Source of the DNA: Lysobacter_I brunescens
GTDB taxonomy: Bacteria; Pseudomonadota; Gammaproteobacteria; Xanthomonadales; Xanthomonadaceae
DNA: 64,000 bases
Assembly (NCBI RefSeq): GCF_042677005.1
Contig: NZ_JBHTIF010000006.1
Location: forward strand, 57,070 to 121,069
Direction of reading: 5' to 3'
The notes below the pieces were generated by a model that saw nothing but the letters and a program-made list of their open reading frames with translations, was not told the origin of the DNA and made no database searches. Positions 51,328 to 61,002 of this stretch are shown one piece after another. The translations under genes were made by a program, and so were the position numbers. Numbering within the stretch: the stretch's first letter is position 1; each line of letters begins with the position of its first letter.

Positions 51328-52976
51328 TCGTCCGTCCATTCCTGCAGGCGATATTCGCCCTGCGCGCGCAGTTCGCCTCGCCAGGGATCGAACGCGCGTA
51401 CCTCGATGCGATGCGTGCCGGCGGCGAGGTCCGTCGGCAAGTCCGCGCGCCACAGGTGTGGCGAGGGCTTCGCTTCCGGCGATCGATCGTAGCCGCGCAG
51501 CGATTCGGCCTCGGCATCGAGCACGTTCTCGCGCAGCAGGCGCGGGTCGGGTGCGCTCACCCGGCGCATCGGCTTCCAATCGCCGTCGTCGATGCGGAAC
51601 TCGACGCGGCTGTCGGCCTGGCCCATGTAGACGTTCGCGAACACGCCGAACGCCGGATAGGCGCCGCGCCGGAGCACCTTCGGCGCGGACAGGCCGATGC
51701 CGGTGTCGTCGGGCGCGCGCGCGACATGCCAGGCCAGCGCGTACCGGCCTCCGCGTTCGATGCGCAGGCTGGCGTAGCCGTTGGGCGTGCCGTCGGCCAT
51801 GGTGCTGTCGGGAATGCCGGCGGCGTCGGGCGCGCCGGTCCAGAACGCGCCGCAGGCCGCGCCGACGTTGTATTCGTGCAGCGGCGTCGCGCCCTGCCAG
51901 CCGGTGCGCGCCTCGTGTCGCCAGTGGCGCTGGCCGTGGTTGTGGCCGCTGAGCAGCAGCACGTGCGGGAAATCGCGGAGCAGCGCGAACAGGCGCGCGC
52001 GATCGGCATCGCGGAAGGTGTCCTTGTCTTCGGGCTCGAACAGCGGGATATGCACCGCAATCACCAGCAGGCGATCCTTCGGCACGCGCGGCAGGTAGGC
52101 TTCGAGGAAGGCGAACTGGTCCTCGCGGAAGCCGCCGATGTAAGGCGACTTGCTCCCGGGTTGATGGATCACGTCGTCGAGGCCGATGAAGACGGCTTCG
52201 TCCTCTTCCCAGGCGAAGGTGTCCGGGCCGTAGACCTCGCGGAAGCTGCGCAGCGCATCGTCGTCGTGCGCGGCATCGAGGTCCATGTCGTGGTTGCCGG
52301 CGACGTGTAGCCAGGGAATGCCGATGCGCCGGGTCTCGGCGTTGAGCGCGGGATACAGGTCGAGCGCGTCGTCGGCGATGTCGCCTAGGCTCAGGCCCAG
52401 CTCAGGGTGCGGCATCCGCGCCGGCTCGGCCAGCACGCTGTCGACGATGTCGCGCGCGTAGTAGCCCACGTCGGCGCGGGATTTGACCTGCGGATCTGCG
52501 AAGACCCGGACTTCCAGCCGCCCATCGCCGCGCGGCTCGCGGCGCAGGCCGATGTCGAACGGGCCGTCGGCCGCGGAACGGATACCGCCGTAGCGCAACG
52601 CCGGTGCGGCGGCCTGCGGTACATGCCGCCACGCGCCCGGCGCGGCCGGGTCGCCCGTCGCGTGGCCCCAGCCGGCGGGCTTGATCGCGAAGACCGTCTG
52701 CCCGGGCTCGACGGCGATCCGGTAGCCGCCGTCGGGCCTGCTGAGGACCAGCGCCCGGCCGTTCGACACCGCGACGCCGGGGAGGCCGGGTTCGCCGCGA
52801 TCCCGGCGGCCGTCGCCGTCGCGGTCCTCGTAGACCATGCCGGCCACGAAACCGCCTGCCTCCGGCCCTGTCGGCGGGGCCGCCACGGCGACCGCAGCGA
52901 ACAGGGCCGCAGCGAACAGGCAGGCGGGCATGCCCACCGACAGCACCGACCGCTTCCAGCCTGCGACACCCCTCAT
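51324..52976 (-). CDS. Calcineurin-like phosphoesterase, exported
   Basis: 550 residues. Start supported by AGAGGAGA 6 bases before the ATG. Signal peptide (LSVGMPACLFAAALFAAVAV). Then an SdrD-like beta domain with calcium-type loop YEDRDGDGRRDRGEPG (about 45-110), the metallophosphatase core (about 150-400; FADPQV, GDIAD, AGNHDMD, IHIP-like AVHIPLF and SGHNHGQRHW) and a C-terminal beta domain (about 410-545; GRYALAWHVARAPDDTGIGL). Domain order fits periplasmic MetallophosN/C proteins. Substrate unknown. Confidence 0.9.
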   Translation of the reverse strand: MRGVAGWKRSVLSVGMPACLFAAALFAAVAVAAPPTGPEAGGFVAGMVYEDRDGDGRRDRGEPGLPGVAVSNGRALVLSRPDGGYRIAVEPGQTVFAIKPAGWGHATGDPAAPGAWRHVPQAAAPALRYGGIRSAADGPFDIGLRREPRGDGRLEVRVFADPQVKSRADVGYYARDIVDSVLAEPARMPHPELGLSLGDIADDALDLYPALNAETRRIGIPWLHVAGNHDMDLDAAHDDDALRSFREVYGPDTFAWEEDEAVFIGLDDVIHQPGSKSPYIGGFREDQFAFLEAYLPRVPKDRLLVIAVHIPLFEPEDKDTFRDADRARLFALLRDFPHVLLLSGHNHGQRHWRHEARTGWQGATPLHEYNVGAACGAFWTGAPDAAGIPDSTMADGTPNGYASLRIERGGRYALAWHVARAPDDTGIGLSAPKVLRRGAYPAFGVFANVYMGQADSRVEFRIDDGDWKPMRRVSAPDPRLLRENVLDAEAESLRGYDRSPEAKPSPHLWRADLPTDLAAGTHRIEVRAFDPWRGELRAQGEYRLQEWTDE

Positions 52977-53152
52977 GCGATCTCCTCTACCCGTCCGACG
53001 ACCGGACCATAGTATGCCGAGCCGTCGCAGGGCCCATGCGCATGCCGGAACGGTGACGACGACACGGAATCCGACGCCCGGCATGGCACGGATGATGCTA
53101 AATCCCATGGCAGGGACTACCATCGGCCGAGATTCGGGGTCAGGGGAGACGC

Positions 53153-54979
53153 ATGCAGTTCCGATGCATCTGGCTGTGCGCCGTTGCCTGGCTGCTGGGC
53201 GCCCTGATCGCGCCCGTCGCGCTGGCCCGGGACACGGTGCTCCTCGCACCGGGGCTGTCCGAAACCTCGCTCGCAGCGCATACCCGCTATCGCAACGACA
53301 GCACCGGCAGCGACACGCCGCAGGATGCCTTCCGCCGCGTGCAGGACGGCCAGTTCGCGCCCTTGCCCGGCGGCAAGTCGAACTTCGGCTTCGAGCGCGG
53401 CGCCTACTGGTTCCATGTCCGCCTGCTCAACGAAAACCGCGAGGAGCCGCGCTGGATGCTGGTGCAGCGCTATGCGCTGAGCGATCGCATCGATGTCTAC
53501 GCGCGCTATCCCGACGGCCGCATCGTGCACCAGGCCAGCGGCGACTACCTGCCCTTCTCCTCGCGCAGCATTCCCTACCGGCATCCGAACTTCCGCCTGG
53601 AACTGCCGGTGGACCAGTCCGTGGACCTGCTGGTCCGCGTGCAGAGCCAGAGTTCGATGCAGGTGCCGCTGGACCTGTACACGCCGGCCGCCTTCACCTC
53701 GCTGTCGCGCGACAACCAGTTCGTGATGGGCGTGTACTACGGCATCCTGCTGGCGCTGTTCGTCTACAACCTCGTGCTGTGGCTGAGCCTGCGCGACGCC
53801 AGCTATTCGTGGTACCTGATGCACATCACCGCGTTCGGCCTAGTGCTGTTCACGATGAACGGCTTCGCGTTCGAATACCTCTGGCCCAACTGGACCTGGA
53901 TGGCGAACGTCGCGGTGCCGCTGACCATCTGTCTGGCGCTGATCGCGATGCAGCAGTTCACGCGCATCTTCCTGGAACTGCCCCGGCGCTTCCCGCTGGG
54001 CAATCGCGGCAGCCTGGTGCTGATCGCGATCTTCTCCGCGCTTGGCATCGCCTCGCTGGTGCTGCCCTATCGTGTCGTCACGCCCTGGGCGACCAGCGCG
54101 GTGATCCTGAGCGTGCTGTGGGTGGCGATCTCCAGCATCGCCGTGCTGCGCACCGGCTACGGCCCGGCGCGGCTGTTCCTGCTGGCCTGGTCGCTGTTCC
54201 TGGCGGGCACCGCCGCGATCGCCGCGCTCGCGTTCGGCCTGGTGCCGAAGAACATGGTCACCGAATACGGCGTGCAGATCGGTTCGGCGCTCGAAATGCT
54301 GCTGCTGTCGATCGCGCTGAGCTACCGCTACGCCTCGCTGCGCAACGAGAACGAGCGGATCGCGGCCGAGGCCAACATGCAGCTCGAACGCAAGGTCGCG
54401 CAGCGCACGCAGGAAGTGCGCAGCGCGCTGCTGCAGCTGGAGGACGCGCACCGCCGGCTGCGCGATTCCAGCCGTCGCGACGGCCTGACCGGCCTCTACA
54501 ACCGCACGCATTTCCACGAGACCTTCGAGCGCCTGCTCGAGGAAGGCCGCAACGACCGCCGCCCGGTGTCGCTGCTGATGATCGATCTCGACCACTTCAA
54601 GTCGATCAACGACAAGTACGGCCACCTCGTCGGCGACGACTGCCTGCGCTGGGCCGCGCAGCGCATCGGCCAGAGCCTGCGCGCACAGGAAGCCTCGCTG
54701 CTGGCGCGCTTCGGCGGCGAGGAGTTCGTCGTCGTCCTGCCCGACCACGACCTGCGCGCGGCGGTGAATGTCGCCGAAGCGCTGCGGCGCAGGCTCGTCG
54801 AGGAACCCTGCGTCAGCGGCGCCTACAAGCTGCGCGTGTCCGCCAGCATCGGCGTGCACACCATCGACGCCGGCAAGCACGTGGACTCGGACACCGCGCT
54901 GTCGGTCGCCGACCAGGCGCTGTACAGCGCCAAGGCCAACGGCCGCGACTGCGTGAGGACCTCGATCACGGCGGCGTGA
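53153..54979 (+). CDS. Membrane-bound diguanylate cyclase (7TM-DISM plus GGDEF)
   Basis: 608 residues: signal peptide (1-26), a periplasmic 7TMR-DISM extracellular domain (about 30-175, with GAYWFHVRLLNENREEPRWM), seven transmembrane helices (about 190-400), a coiled coil (400-445, ANMQLERKVAQRTQEV) and a GGDEF domain (445-605). The active site is RFGGEEFVVVLPD; DLDHFKSINDKYGH is the metal and substrate part. The RxxD inhibition site is not in place, so feedback by c-di-GMP may be lacking. It should make c-di-GMP on an external signal. The PilZ protein at 28157 is a possible target. Confidence 0.93.
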   Translation: MQFRCIWLCAVAWLLGALIAPVALARDTVLLAPGLSETSLAAHTRYRNDSTGSDTPQDAFRRVQDGQFAPLPGGKSNFGFERGAYWFHVRLLNENREEPRWMLVQRYALSDRIDVYARYPDGRIVHQASGDYLPFSSRSIPYRHPNFRLELPVDQSVDLLVRVQSQSSMQVPLDLYTPAAFTSLSRDNQFVMGVYYGILLALFVYNLVLWLSLRDASYSWYLMHITAFGLVLFTMNGFAFEYLWPNWTWMANVAVPLTICLALIAMQQFTRIFLELPRRFPLGNRGSLVLIAIFSALGIASLVLPYRVVTPWATSAVILSVLWVAISSIAVLRTGYGPARLFLLAWSLFLAGTAAIAALAFGLVPKNMVTEYGVQIGSALEMLLLSIALSYRYASLRNENERIAAEANMQLERKVAQRTQEVRSALLQLEDAHRRLRDSSRRDGLTGLYNRTHFHETFERLLEEGRNDRRPVSLLMIDLDHFKSINDKYGHLVGDDCLRWAAQRIGQSLRAQEASLLARFGGEEFVVVLPDHDLRAAVNVAEALRRRLVEEPCVSGAYKLRVSASIGVHTIDAGKHVDSDTALSVADQALYSAKANGRDCVRTSITAA

Positions 54980-54985
54980 AGGGTG

Positions 54986-55047
54986 TCGCGACTTGCGTCG
55001 CTCCCACAGGAAACTGGTCCCTCCTGTGGGAGCGACGCAAGTCGCGA
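54986..55047. repeat. Inverted repeat, TCGCGACTTGCGTCGCTCCC family
   Basis: Arms of 26 bases (TCGCGACTTGCGTCGCTCCC with ACAGGA, and its complement) around 10 bases. The same family is at the window end (63945-64000). Confidence 0.85.
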
Positions 55048-55129
55048 TCGATTTCCGGAAACCCCAAAGAAGAAGGCCGGTGCGAGAACATCGCACCGGC
55101 CTGCAGTCACGCAACATGCACTCAGCGCA

Positions 55130-55777
55130 TTACGCGCCCGGCAGCGGCGGCGGTGCGGTGTTCGTGGTGATGTTGTGGATGTAGCGCTCGAACACGCGGG
55201 TGTAGTCGCGGGTGGTGTGGCGATCCAGAACGGCGGCATTGAGGTTGTCGAGCACCGCGTTGAAATGACCGACCACGGCGGCTTCGCCGGCGAGGTTGTT
55301 GAGCTTGAGCATGCCGCCCATCGCGTCGAGCGTGCGCACCGCGTTCTCGCGCGAGATGTTGTCGCGGACCTGCTGGCGGCCGATCGCGATCAGCGCCTTG
55401 TAGATGTCCTTCAGCTGCTCGATGAAGCTCTTCTTGATGTCGATGCTGAAAGCGGATTCGCCGAGCGAGAACTTCAGCTCGACGTCCATGTCCAGGGTGC
55501 CTGCGGTTTCGATGGCGACGTAGCCGACGCGCTGGTTGGCGTACTCGTAGCGCTTGATCATGCGCTTGCTGGACACCGCCGAATCGCCGTCGACGTGGAT
55601 CAGCGCCAGGTTGGTGAAGCAGTACTCGTCCTTCTTCGACTTGATGAGGAAGAAGATCTTTTCGCCGTCTTCGTGGAACAGGTAATCGTCGGCGTCGACC
55701 TTGTCGTAATCGGCCGGGGAGATGATGACGCCGATGTCGCTGATGCCGAGGGCCTCGGCGGCGAGTTTCTTGAACAC
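55130..55777 (-). CDS. Bacterial PH-domain protein (YvbH-like)
   Basis: 215 residues starting at a GTG with AAGGAG 6 bases before it. The N-terminal 125 residues have the signatures of YvbH-type bacterial pleckstrin-homology proteins: FKKLAAEALGISDIGVIISP, DYDKVDADDYLFHEDGEKIF, FLIKSKKDEYCFTNLALIHV and KRYEYANQRVGYVAIETAGT. A helical C-terminal part follows, ending in a proline-rich tail. Function unknown. Confidence 0.85.
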   Translation of the reverse strand: MFKKLAAEALGISDIGVIISPADYDKVDADDYLFHEDGEKIFFLIKSKKDEYCFTNLALIHVDGDSAVSSKRMIKRYEYANQRVGYVAIETAGTLDMDVELKFSLGESAFSIDIKKSFIEQLKDIYKALIAIGRQQVRDNISRENAVRTLDAMGGMLKLNNLAGEAAVVGHFNAVLDNLNAAVLDRHTTRDYTRVFERYIHNITTNTAPPPLPGA

Positions 55778-55979
55778 GCGGAACTCCTTGAAGGGGGACG
55801 AATGCCGGCGATGCGGCGGGCGAGCCGCAATCTAGCAAAGTCCGGTGACGCCCGCCGCCATGACCGACGACCTATTGGGTTGCGTCCTTCCGTCCCCACT
55901 TCCCGGCATTGGTCGTCCACCGAACACGGCAGAGTCCGCACAGTCCCGCCCGGCACTGCCGGGCAAGCCCGGCGCCGGG

Positions 55980-56612
55980 TCAGCGCTGGCGCTGCTCCAG
56001 CACCTTCAGGGCATCGGCCAGCGACAGCCCGCGCGCCTGCAGCAGCACCACCAGGTGGTACAGCAGGTCGGCGGCCTCGCCGAGCAGCGGACCATCCTCC
56101 TCGGCCACTGCCGCCAGGGCGGTTTCCAGCCCCTCCTCGCCCACCTTCTGCGCGATGCGCTTGATGCCGGCCTCGAACAGCTTCGTCGTGTAGCTGCCCG
56201 GCGGACGCTCGGCGTCGCGGGTGCGGATCAGCGCCTGCAGCGCGCCCAGTACGTCGCCGGGCGCGGACGGGAAGCAACTGGTCGTCCCGAGATGGCAGGT
56301 CGGCCCGTGCGGGCGCGCCTGCACCAGCAGGGTGTCGCGATCGCAGTCGGCCTCGATCGCCTGCATCGCCAGCACGTGACCGCTGCTCTCGCCCTTGGTC
56401 CACAGGCGCTGCTTGCTGCGGCTGAAGAACGTGACCTTGCCGGTGTCGAGCGTGACCTGCAGCGCTTCGCGGTTCATGTAGCCGACCATCAGCACGCGGC
56501 GCGTGTCGGCGTCCTGCACCACGACCGGCAGCAGGCCGTCCTGCTTGTCCCAGGCCAGGGTGTCGGCATCCAGTGCCATGTCGATCCTGATGCCGTCCTT
56601 GTGTCCGCTCAC
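55980..56612 (-). CDS. hisIE: Bifunctional phosphoribosyl-AMP cyclohydrolase / phosphoribosyl-ATP pyrophosphatase
   Basis: 210 residues. The N-terminal HisI part has VVVQDADTRRVLMVGYMNRE, WTKGESSGH and CDRDTLLVQA with HPGPTCH-like PHGPTCHLG, and the C-terminal HisE part RIAQKVGEEGLETALAA and EAADLLYHLVVLLQARG. The GTG start overlaps the hisF stop (GTGA); an ATG 32 bases further in (MALDADTLAW) is possible. Steps 2 and 3 of histidine synthesis. Confidence 0.95.
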   Translation of the reverse strand: MSGHKDGIRIDMALDADTLAWDKQDGLLPVVVQDADTRRVLMVGYMNREALQVTLDTGKVTFFSRSKQRLWTKGESSGHVLAMQAIEADCDRDTLLVQARPHGPTCHLGTTSCFPSAPGDVLGALQALIRTRDAERPPGSYTTKLFEAGIKRIAQKVGEEGLETALAAVAEEDGPLLGEAADLLYHLVVLLQARGLSLADALKVLEQRQR

Positions 56613-57379
56613 AGTCGTACCTCGATGCCGGCTTCGCGCAGGTCGCGCTTGAGTTCGGGAATGGCGATCGCCCCGGAGTGGAAGACGCTCGCGGCCAGCG
56701 CCGCGTCGACGTCGGCCTCGCGGAAGGCATCGATGAAATGCTGCACGGTGCCCGCGCCGCCGGAGGCGACCAGCGGCACGTTGCAGATCGCGCGTACCGC
56801 CTTGAGCTGTTCGATGTCGTAGCCCTTGCGCACGCCGTCGCTGTCCATGCAATTGAGCACGAACTCGCCCGCACCAAGGTCCTGCGCCTCGCGCACCCAG
56901 TCCAGCGTGGCCTTGCCCGGTGCCTTCGTGCGATTCGGGTCGCCGGTGTGGCTGCGCACGCGCCAGACGCCGTCGGCGTCGCGCACCGAATCGATGCCGA
57001 CCACCACGCATTGGCTGCCGTAGGCCTCGGCGATCTCGGCGATCAGCGCCGGACGCTCCAGCGCGGGCGTGTTGATCGACACCTTGTCGGCGCCGGCCAG
57101 CAGCACCGCGCGCGCCACTTCGACGCTGCGGATGCCGCCGGCGACGCAGAACGGAATGTCGATCTCCGAGGCCACGCGCTCGACCCAGCCCACGTCCACG
57201 GCGCGCCCGTCGGGGCTGGCGCCGATGTCGTAGAACACCAGTTCGTCCGCGCCCTGGTCGCGGTAGCGGCCGGCCAGTTCGACGATGTCGCCCATGTCGA
57301 CGTGGTCGCGGAAGCGCACGCCCTTCACCACGCGGCCATCGCGCACGTCCAGGCAGGGCACGATGCGCACGCTCAGCAT
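56609..57379 (-). CDS. hisF: Imidazole glycerol phosphate synthase, cyclase subunit
   Basis: 256-residue beta/alpha barrel. MLSVRIVPCLDVRDGRVVKG holds the catalytic Asp; DELVFYDIGAS, CVAGGIRSV, GADKVSINTPA, FVLNCMDSDGVRKGYD (second Asp) and LVASGGAGTVQHF complete it. It works with HisH. The reading frame overlaps hisA by 7 bases. Confidence 0.97.
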   Translation of the reverse strand: MLSVRIVPCLDVRDGRVVKGVRFRDHVDMGDIVELAGRYRDQGADELVFYDIGASPDGRAVDVGWVERVASEIDIPFCVAGGIRSVEVARAVLLAGADKVSINTPALERPALIAEIAEAYGSQCVVVGIDSVRDADGVWRVRSHTGDPNRTKAPGKATLDWVREAQDLGAGEFVLNCMDSDGVRKGYDIEQLKAVRAICNVPLVASGGAGTVQHFIDAFREADVDAALAASVFHSGAIAIPELKRDLREAGIEVRL

Positions 57380-58161
57380 GCCAGCGCCTCCGCCAGGTCG
57401 AAGCGGCCTTCGAGCAGCGCGCGGCCGAGCACCGCACCGGCGCAGCCGGCCTCGCGCGACGCCACGATATCGGCGATGTCGCGCACGCCGCCGCTGGCCT
57501 GAACGAGGAAGCCGTCGTTGCGCGCGACCAGCAGGCGATACAGGTCGAGGTTCGGCCCCTGCAGCATGCCGTCGCGGGCGATGTCGGTGCACAGCAGGTG
57601 GCGCGCACCGGCATCGCGATACAGATCGAGACAAGCGCCGAGATCCAGACCGGCGTTCTCGGTCCAGCCGTGCACGGGCAGCTGCCAAACGCCGTCGGCG
57701 TCCTGGCGGGTGTCGAGCGCGATGGTGATGCGTTCCACGCCGTAGCGCTGCAGCCAACCGGCGACGAGCGCGGGTTCGCGCACCGCCAGCGAACCGACGA
57801 CCACGCGCGCCGCACCCTGCGACAGCATCGCCTCGACGGCAGCCTCGTTGCGCACGCCGCCGCCGGTCTGCACGCGCAGTCGGCCATCGGCGGCGATGCG
57901 GCGCAGCAGCGGCGCCAGCGTGTAGCCGCCATCGCGCGCGGCATCGAGATCGACCAGATGCAGCCAGCGCGCGCCCGCATCGGCATAGCGCATCGCGACC
58001 GCGAACGGATCATCGGCGTAGGTGGTTTCCTGCGCGTAGTCGCCCTGGCGCAGGCGCACCACGCGACCGCCACGCACGTCGATGGCGGGATAGGAGACGA
58101 AGGCGTCGTCGGCCGGAACCGACACGGTCGATGTCGGCGAAGTGGACACTGCGGAACTCAT
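57373..58161 (-). CDS. hisA: ProFAR isomerase
   Basis: 262-residue barrel: YPAIDVRGGRVVRLRQGDYA, WLHLVDLDAARDGG, QTGGGVRNEAAVEAMLSQGA, LLCTDIARDGMLQGPNLDLY and QASGGVRDIADI. The N-terminus has about 20 extra Ser/Thr residues (MSSAVSTSPTSTVSVPADDA) not usual in HisA, so an internal start cannot be excluded; the ATG overlaps hisH. Confidence 0.97.
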   Translation of the reverse strand: MSSAVSTSPTSTVSVPADDAFVSYPAIDVRGGRVVRLRQGDYAQETTYADDPFAVAMRYADAGARWLHLVDLDAARDGGYTLAPLLRRIAADGRLRVQTGGGVRNEAAVEAMLSQGAARVVVGSLAVREPALVAGWLQRYGVERITIALDTRQDADGVWQLPVHGWTENAGLDLGACLDLYRDAGARHLLCTDIARDGMLQGPNLDLYRLLVARNDGFLVQASGGVRDIADIVASREAGCAGAVLGRALLEGRFDLAEALAC

Positions 58162-58790
58162 GCCGGCACCTTGAGGAAGTTTTCGAGCAGGCGCAGGCCG
58201 ACCTGCGACGAGCGTTCAGGATGGAATTGCATGCCGTAGCGGCGCCCCTGCGCGACCACCGCCGAGAACGGCTGGCCGTGCGTGCAGGCCGCGATGGTGC
58301 AGTCGAGCACCGGCACCGCGTAGCCATGCACGAAATAGGCGTGCGCGCCATCGTCGATGCCGTCGAGCAGCGGCGACACGTCATCCGCACGCACACGGAA
58401 CGTCAGTCGATTCCAGCCCATGTGCGGCACGCGCAGGCCGGGGCCGCCGGCCATGCGCATCACCCGACCGGGAATCAGGCCGAGGCAGTCGACCTCGCCC
58501 TCTTCCGAGGACTCGAACAGCAGCTGCATGCCCAGGCAGATACCAAGCAGCGGCGCCTCGCTGGCGCGCAGGGCCGTGTCGAGGCCGCGCGCGCGGAGCA
58601 GGCGCATCGCCGCACCGGCCGCACCGACGCCGGGCAGGATCACGCGGGTCGGCATGCCGAGTTCGTCGGCATCGCGCACCAGACGCGGCTGCACGCCGAG
58701 ACGGGCCAGCGCATAGCGCACCGAACCGAGATTGGCGCCGCCGGCATCGATCAGCGCGAGGTCGTCATCCAGGCGAAGCGCAGCAGTCAC
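58158..58790 (-). CDS. hisH: Imidazole glycerol phosphate synthase, glutaminase subunit
   Basis: 210 residues, class I glutamine amidotransferase. Nucleophile Cys in LLGICLGMQLLFESS, then GWNRL, YFVHGYAV and the His-Glu pair in GMQFHPERSSQVG. It starts with GTG overlapping the hisB stop. Supplies ammonia to HisF. Confidence 0.96.
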   Translation of the reverse strand: MTAALRLDDDLALIDAGGANLGSVRYALARLGVQPRLVRDADELGMPTRVILPGVGAAGAAMRLLRARGLDTALRASEAPLLGICLGMQLLFESSEEGEVDCLGLIPGRVMRMAGGPGLRVPHMGWNRLTFRVRADDVSPLLDGIDDGAHAYFVHGYAVPVLDCTIAACTHGQPFSAVVAQGRRYGMQFHPERSSQVGLRLLENFLKVPA

Positions 58791-59869
58791 AGCGCCCCCT
58801 TGGTGCTCGGCAGCGCATCACCTTCGCGCTTCATCGACTGGCGCAGCGCACGGGCGACGACCTTGAAGCAGGCTTCGACCTTGTGGTGGTCGTTGTCGCC
58901 GCGCACGCTGAGGTGCAGGTTGAGGCCGGCGGTTTCGCACAGCGAACGGAAGAAGTGCGGCACCAGTTCGGTCGCCAGCTGGCCGACGGATTCGCGCTTG
59001 AATTCGCCTTCGAACACGAAATACGGCCGGCCGGACCAGTCCAGCGCGGCGCTGGCCTGCGTCTCGTCCATCGGCAGCGTGAAGCCGTAGCGGCCGATGC
59101 CGCGCTTGTCGCCCAGCGCCTGGCGCAGTGCCTGGCCCAGGGCCAGCGCGCAGTCCTCGACGGTGTGGTGTTCGTCGATGTGCAGGTCGCCATCGCAGTC
59201 CAGGCGCAGCGCGAAGCCGCCGTGCTTGCCGATCTGCTCCAGCATGTGGTCGAAGAAGCCCAGGCCGGTCTTCACCACCGGGTCGGCTTCGCGGTCGAGG
59301 TCGACCTCGACGCGGATATTCGTTTCCTTCGTCTTGCGCACGACACTGGCGGTGCGCGGCACGTCGACCAGGGCATGCGCGATATCCGACCAGACGACGC
59401 CGTCGCCGAACTGCGGCGACTTCAGCTTGAACGCACGGATGCCGAGGTTCTCGGCGAACTGCACGTCGGTCTCGCGGTCGCCGACCATCGCCGAACGCGA
59501 CCAGTCGATGCTGCGGTCGCGGAGCATCGGCTGGACCAGTCCGAGCTGCGGCTTGCGCGTCGGTGCGTTCTCGTGCGGGAAGCTCTTGTCGATCAACACA
59601 TCGCGGAAGCGGATGCCCTGGCTCTCGAACACCTGCATCATCAGCGCGTGCGGCCCGTCGAAGGTCTCCTGCGGATAGGCCTCGGTACCCAGGCCGTCCT
59701 GGTTGGTCACCATCACGAACTGGTAGCCGGCATCGCGCAATCGCAGCATCGCCGGGATCACGTCATCGACGAACGCCAGCTTGGCGTAGCTGTCGATCTG
59801 GAAATCTTCGGGCTCGCGGATCAGCGTCCCGTCGCGATCGACGAAGAGGATGGGCGTCCCAGCGCTCAT
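58787..59869 (-). CDS. hisB: Bifunctional histidinol-phosphatase / imidazoleglycerol-phosphate dehydratase
   Basis: 360 residues. The N-terminal HAD phosphatase has FVDRDGTLIREP, VTNQDGLGTEAYP, and the zinc-type loop region; the C-terminal dehydratase (from about 165) has GFFDHMLEQIGKHGGFAL, HIDEHHTVEDCALALGQAL and GDNDHHKVEACFK, the manganese-binding repeats. Fusion of both functions is normal in gamma-proteobacteria. Overlaps hisC. Confidence 0.97.
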   Translation of the reverse strand: MSAGTPILFVDRDGTLIREPEDFQIDSYAKLAFVDDVIPAMLRLRDAGYQFVMVTNQDGLGTEAYPQETFDGPHALMMQVFESQGIRFRDVLIDKSFPHENAPTRKPQLGLVQPMLRDRSIDWSRSAMVGDRETDVQFAENLGIRAFKLKSPQFGDGVVWSDIAHALVDVPRTASVVRKTKETNIRVEVDLDREADPVVKTGLGFFDHMLEQIGKHGGFALRLDCDGDLHIDEHHTVEDCALALGQALRQALGDKRGIGRYGFTLPMDETQASAALDWSGRPYFVFEGEFKRESVGQLATELVPHFFRSLCETAGLNLHLSVRGDNDHHKVEACFKVVARALRQSMKREGDALPSTKGAL

Positions 59870-61002
59870 GCAGCGGCCCCAGTCGATGCCTGCGTGGATG
59901 CCTGCTGTGCGGGGGCAAGTGCAGCGAACACCGCGTCGTTCTCCTCCGGCTGGCCGACGGTGATGCGCAGCGCATCGCCCAGGCCCTGGGTCGCGCGCAT
60001 GTCGCGCACGACCACGCCCGCAGCGAGCAGGCTGCGATACGCCGCTTCGGCGTTGTCGAAGCGTGCGAGCAGGAAGTTGCCGGCGCTGCGGTACACGCGA
60101 CGCACGCCAGACAGCGCCTGCAGCGCGGCGAACATGCGCTCGCGCTCCTCGCGGACGACGGCGGCGCGACGCCCGGCCTCGGCGACGGCCTCGGGCGTCA
60201 ATGCGCGCAGCGCCAGCTCGGCGCAGGGCGCTGGCACCGGATACGGCGCCTGGCAGCGGCGCAGCACCTCGATCAGCGCCGGATCGGCAAGCAGGCAGCC
60301 GATGCGCGCACCGGCCAGCGCGTGCAGCTTGGACAGCGTGCGCAGCACGGCGACATTCGGATATTCGTCGATCAGCGTCGCCGCCGACGGCGCGTCGGCG
60401 TACTCGATGTAGGCCTCGTCGACCACCACCAGCGCGCGGCCGGCCAGCGCCTGCGCCAGCGCACGCACCGCCGAGAGCGTGATCAGCTCGCCGGTCGGAT
60501 TGCCCGGCGAACACAGGAACACCAGCTTCGCGCGACGCGCGAGGGCCAGATCGCGGATCGCGGCGAGATCGGTCACCCAGGCGTCGTTGCGATCGATCAG
60601 CGGCGCTTCGACCAGCGGCGCGTTCTGCAGCCGCGCGCATACCGCGTACATGCCGAACACCGGCGGCGCGATCACCACCGCATCGCGCTCGGCGCGGCAC
60701 AGCGCGCGGACCAGCAAGTCGATGGCCTCGTCGCTGCCGCGACCGATCAGCAGCTGCTCCGGTTTCACGCCGTACAGCCCGGCCAGCGCCGTGCGCAGGG
60801 CTTCCGGCTGCGGCTGCGGGTAGCGACGCACGTCGCCGTCGTCATCGACGGGATTGTTCCAGGGGGATTCGTTGGCGTTGAGCCAGATCGAGCCGTCGAC
60901 CTTGTGGCTGCGCGCCGAAGAATAGCCGGCGAACGCGCGCAGGTCCTCGCGCACGAGGTCGAGCACGCCCGGCTTGGGCAGCGTGGCGAAGGGCGAGGTC
61001 AT
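59866..61002 (-). CDS. hisC: Histidinol-phosphate aminotransferase
   Basis: 378 residues, PLP-dependent. WLNANESPWNNP at the start, GSDEAIDLLVRALC, SPGNPTGELI, VVVDEAYIEY and LRTLSKLHALAGARIG, whose Lys binds PLP. The C-terminus is an Ala/Gln/Ser-rich tail. Overlaps hisD and hisB in ATGA steps. Confidence 0.97.
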   Translation of the reverse strand: MTSPFATLPKPGVLDLVREDLRAFAGYSSARSHKVDGSIWLNANESPWNNPVDDDGDVRRYPQPQPEALRTALAGLYGVKPEQLLIGRGSDEAIDLLVRALCRAERDAVVIAPPVFGMYAVCARLQNAPLVEAPLIDRNDAWVTDLAAIRDLALARRAKLVFLCSPGNPTGELITLSAVRALAQALAGRALVVVDEAYIEYADAPSAATLIDEYPNVAVLRTLSKLHALAGARIGCLLADPALIEVLRRCQAPYPVPAPCAELALRALTPEAVAEAGRRAAVVREERERMFAALQALSGVRRVYRSAGNFLLARFDNAEAAYRSLLAAGVVVRDMRATQGLGDALRITVGQPEENDAVFAALAPAQQASTQASTGAAA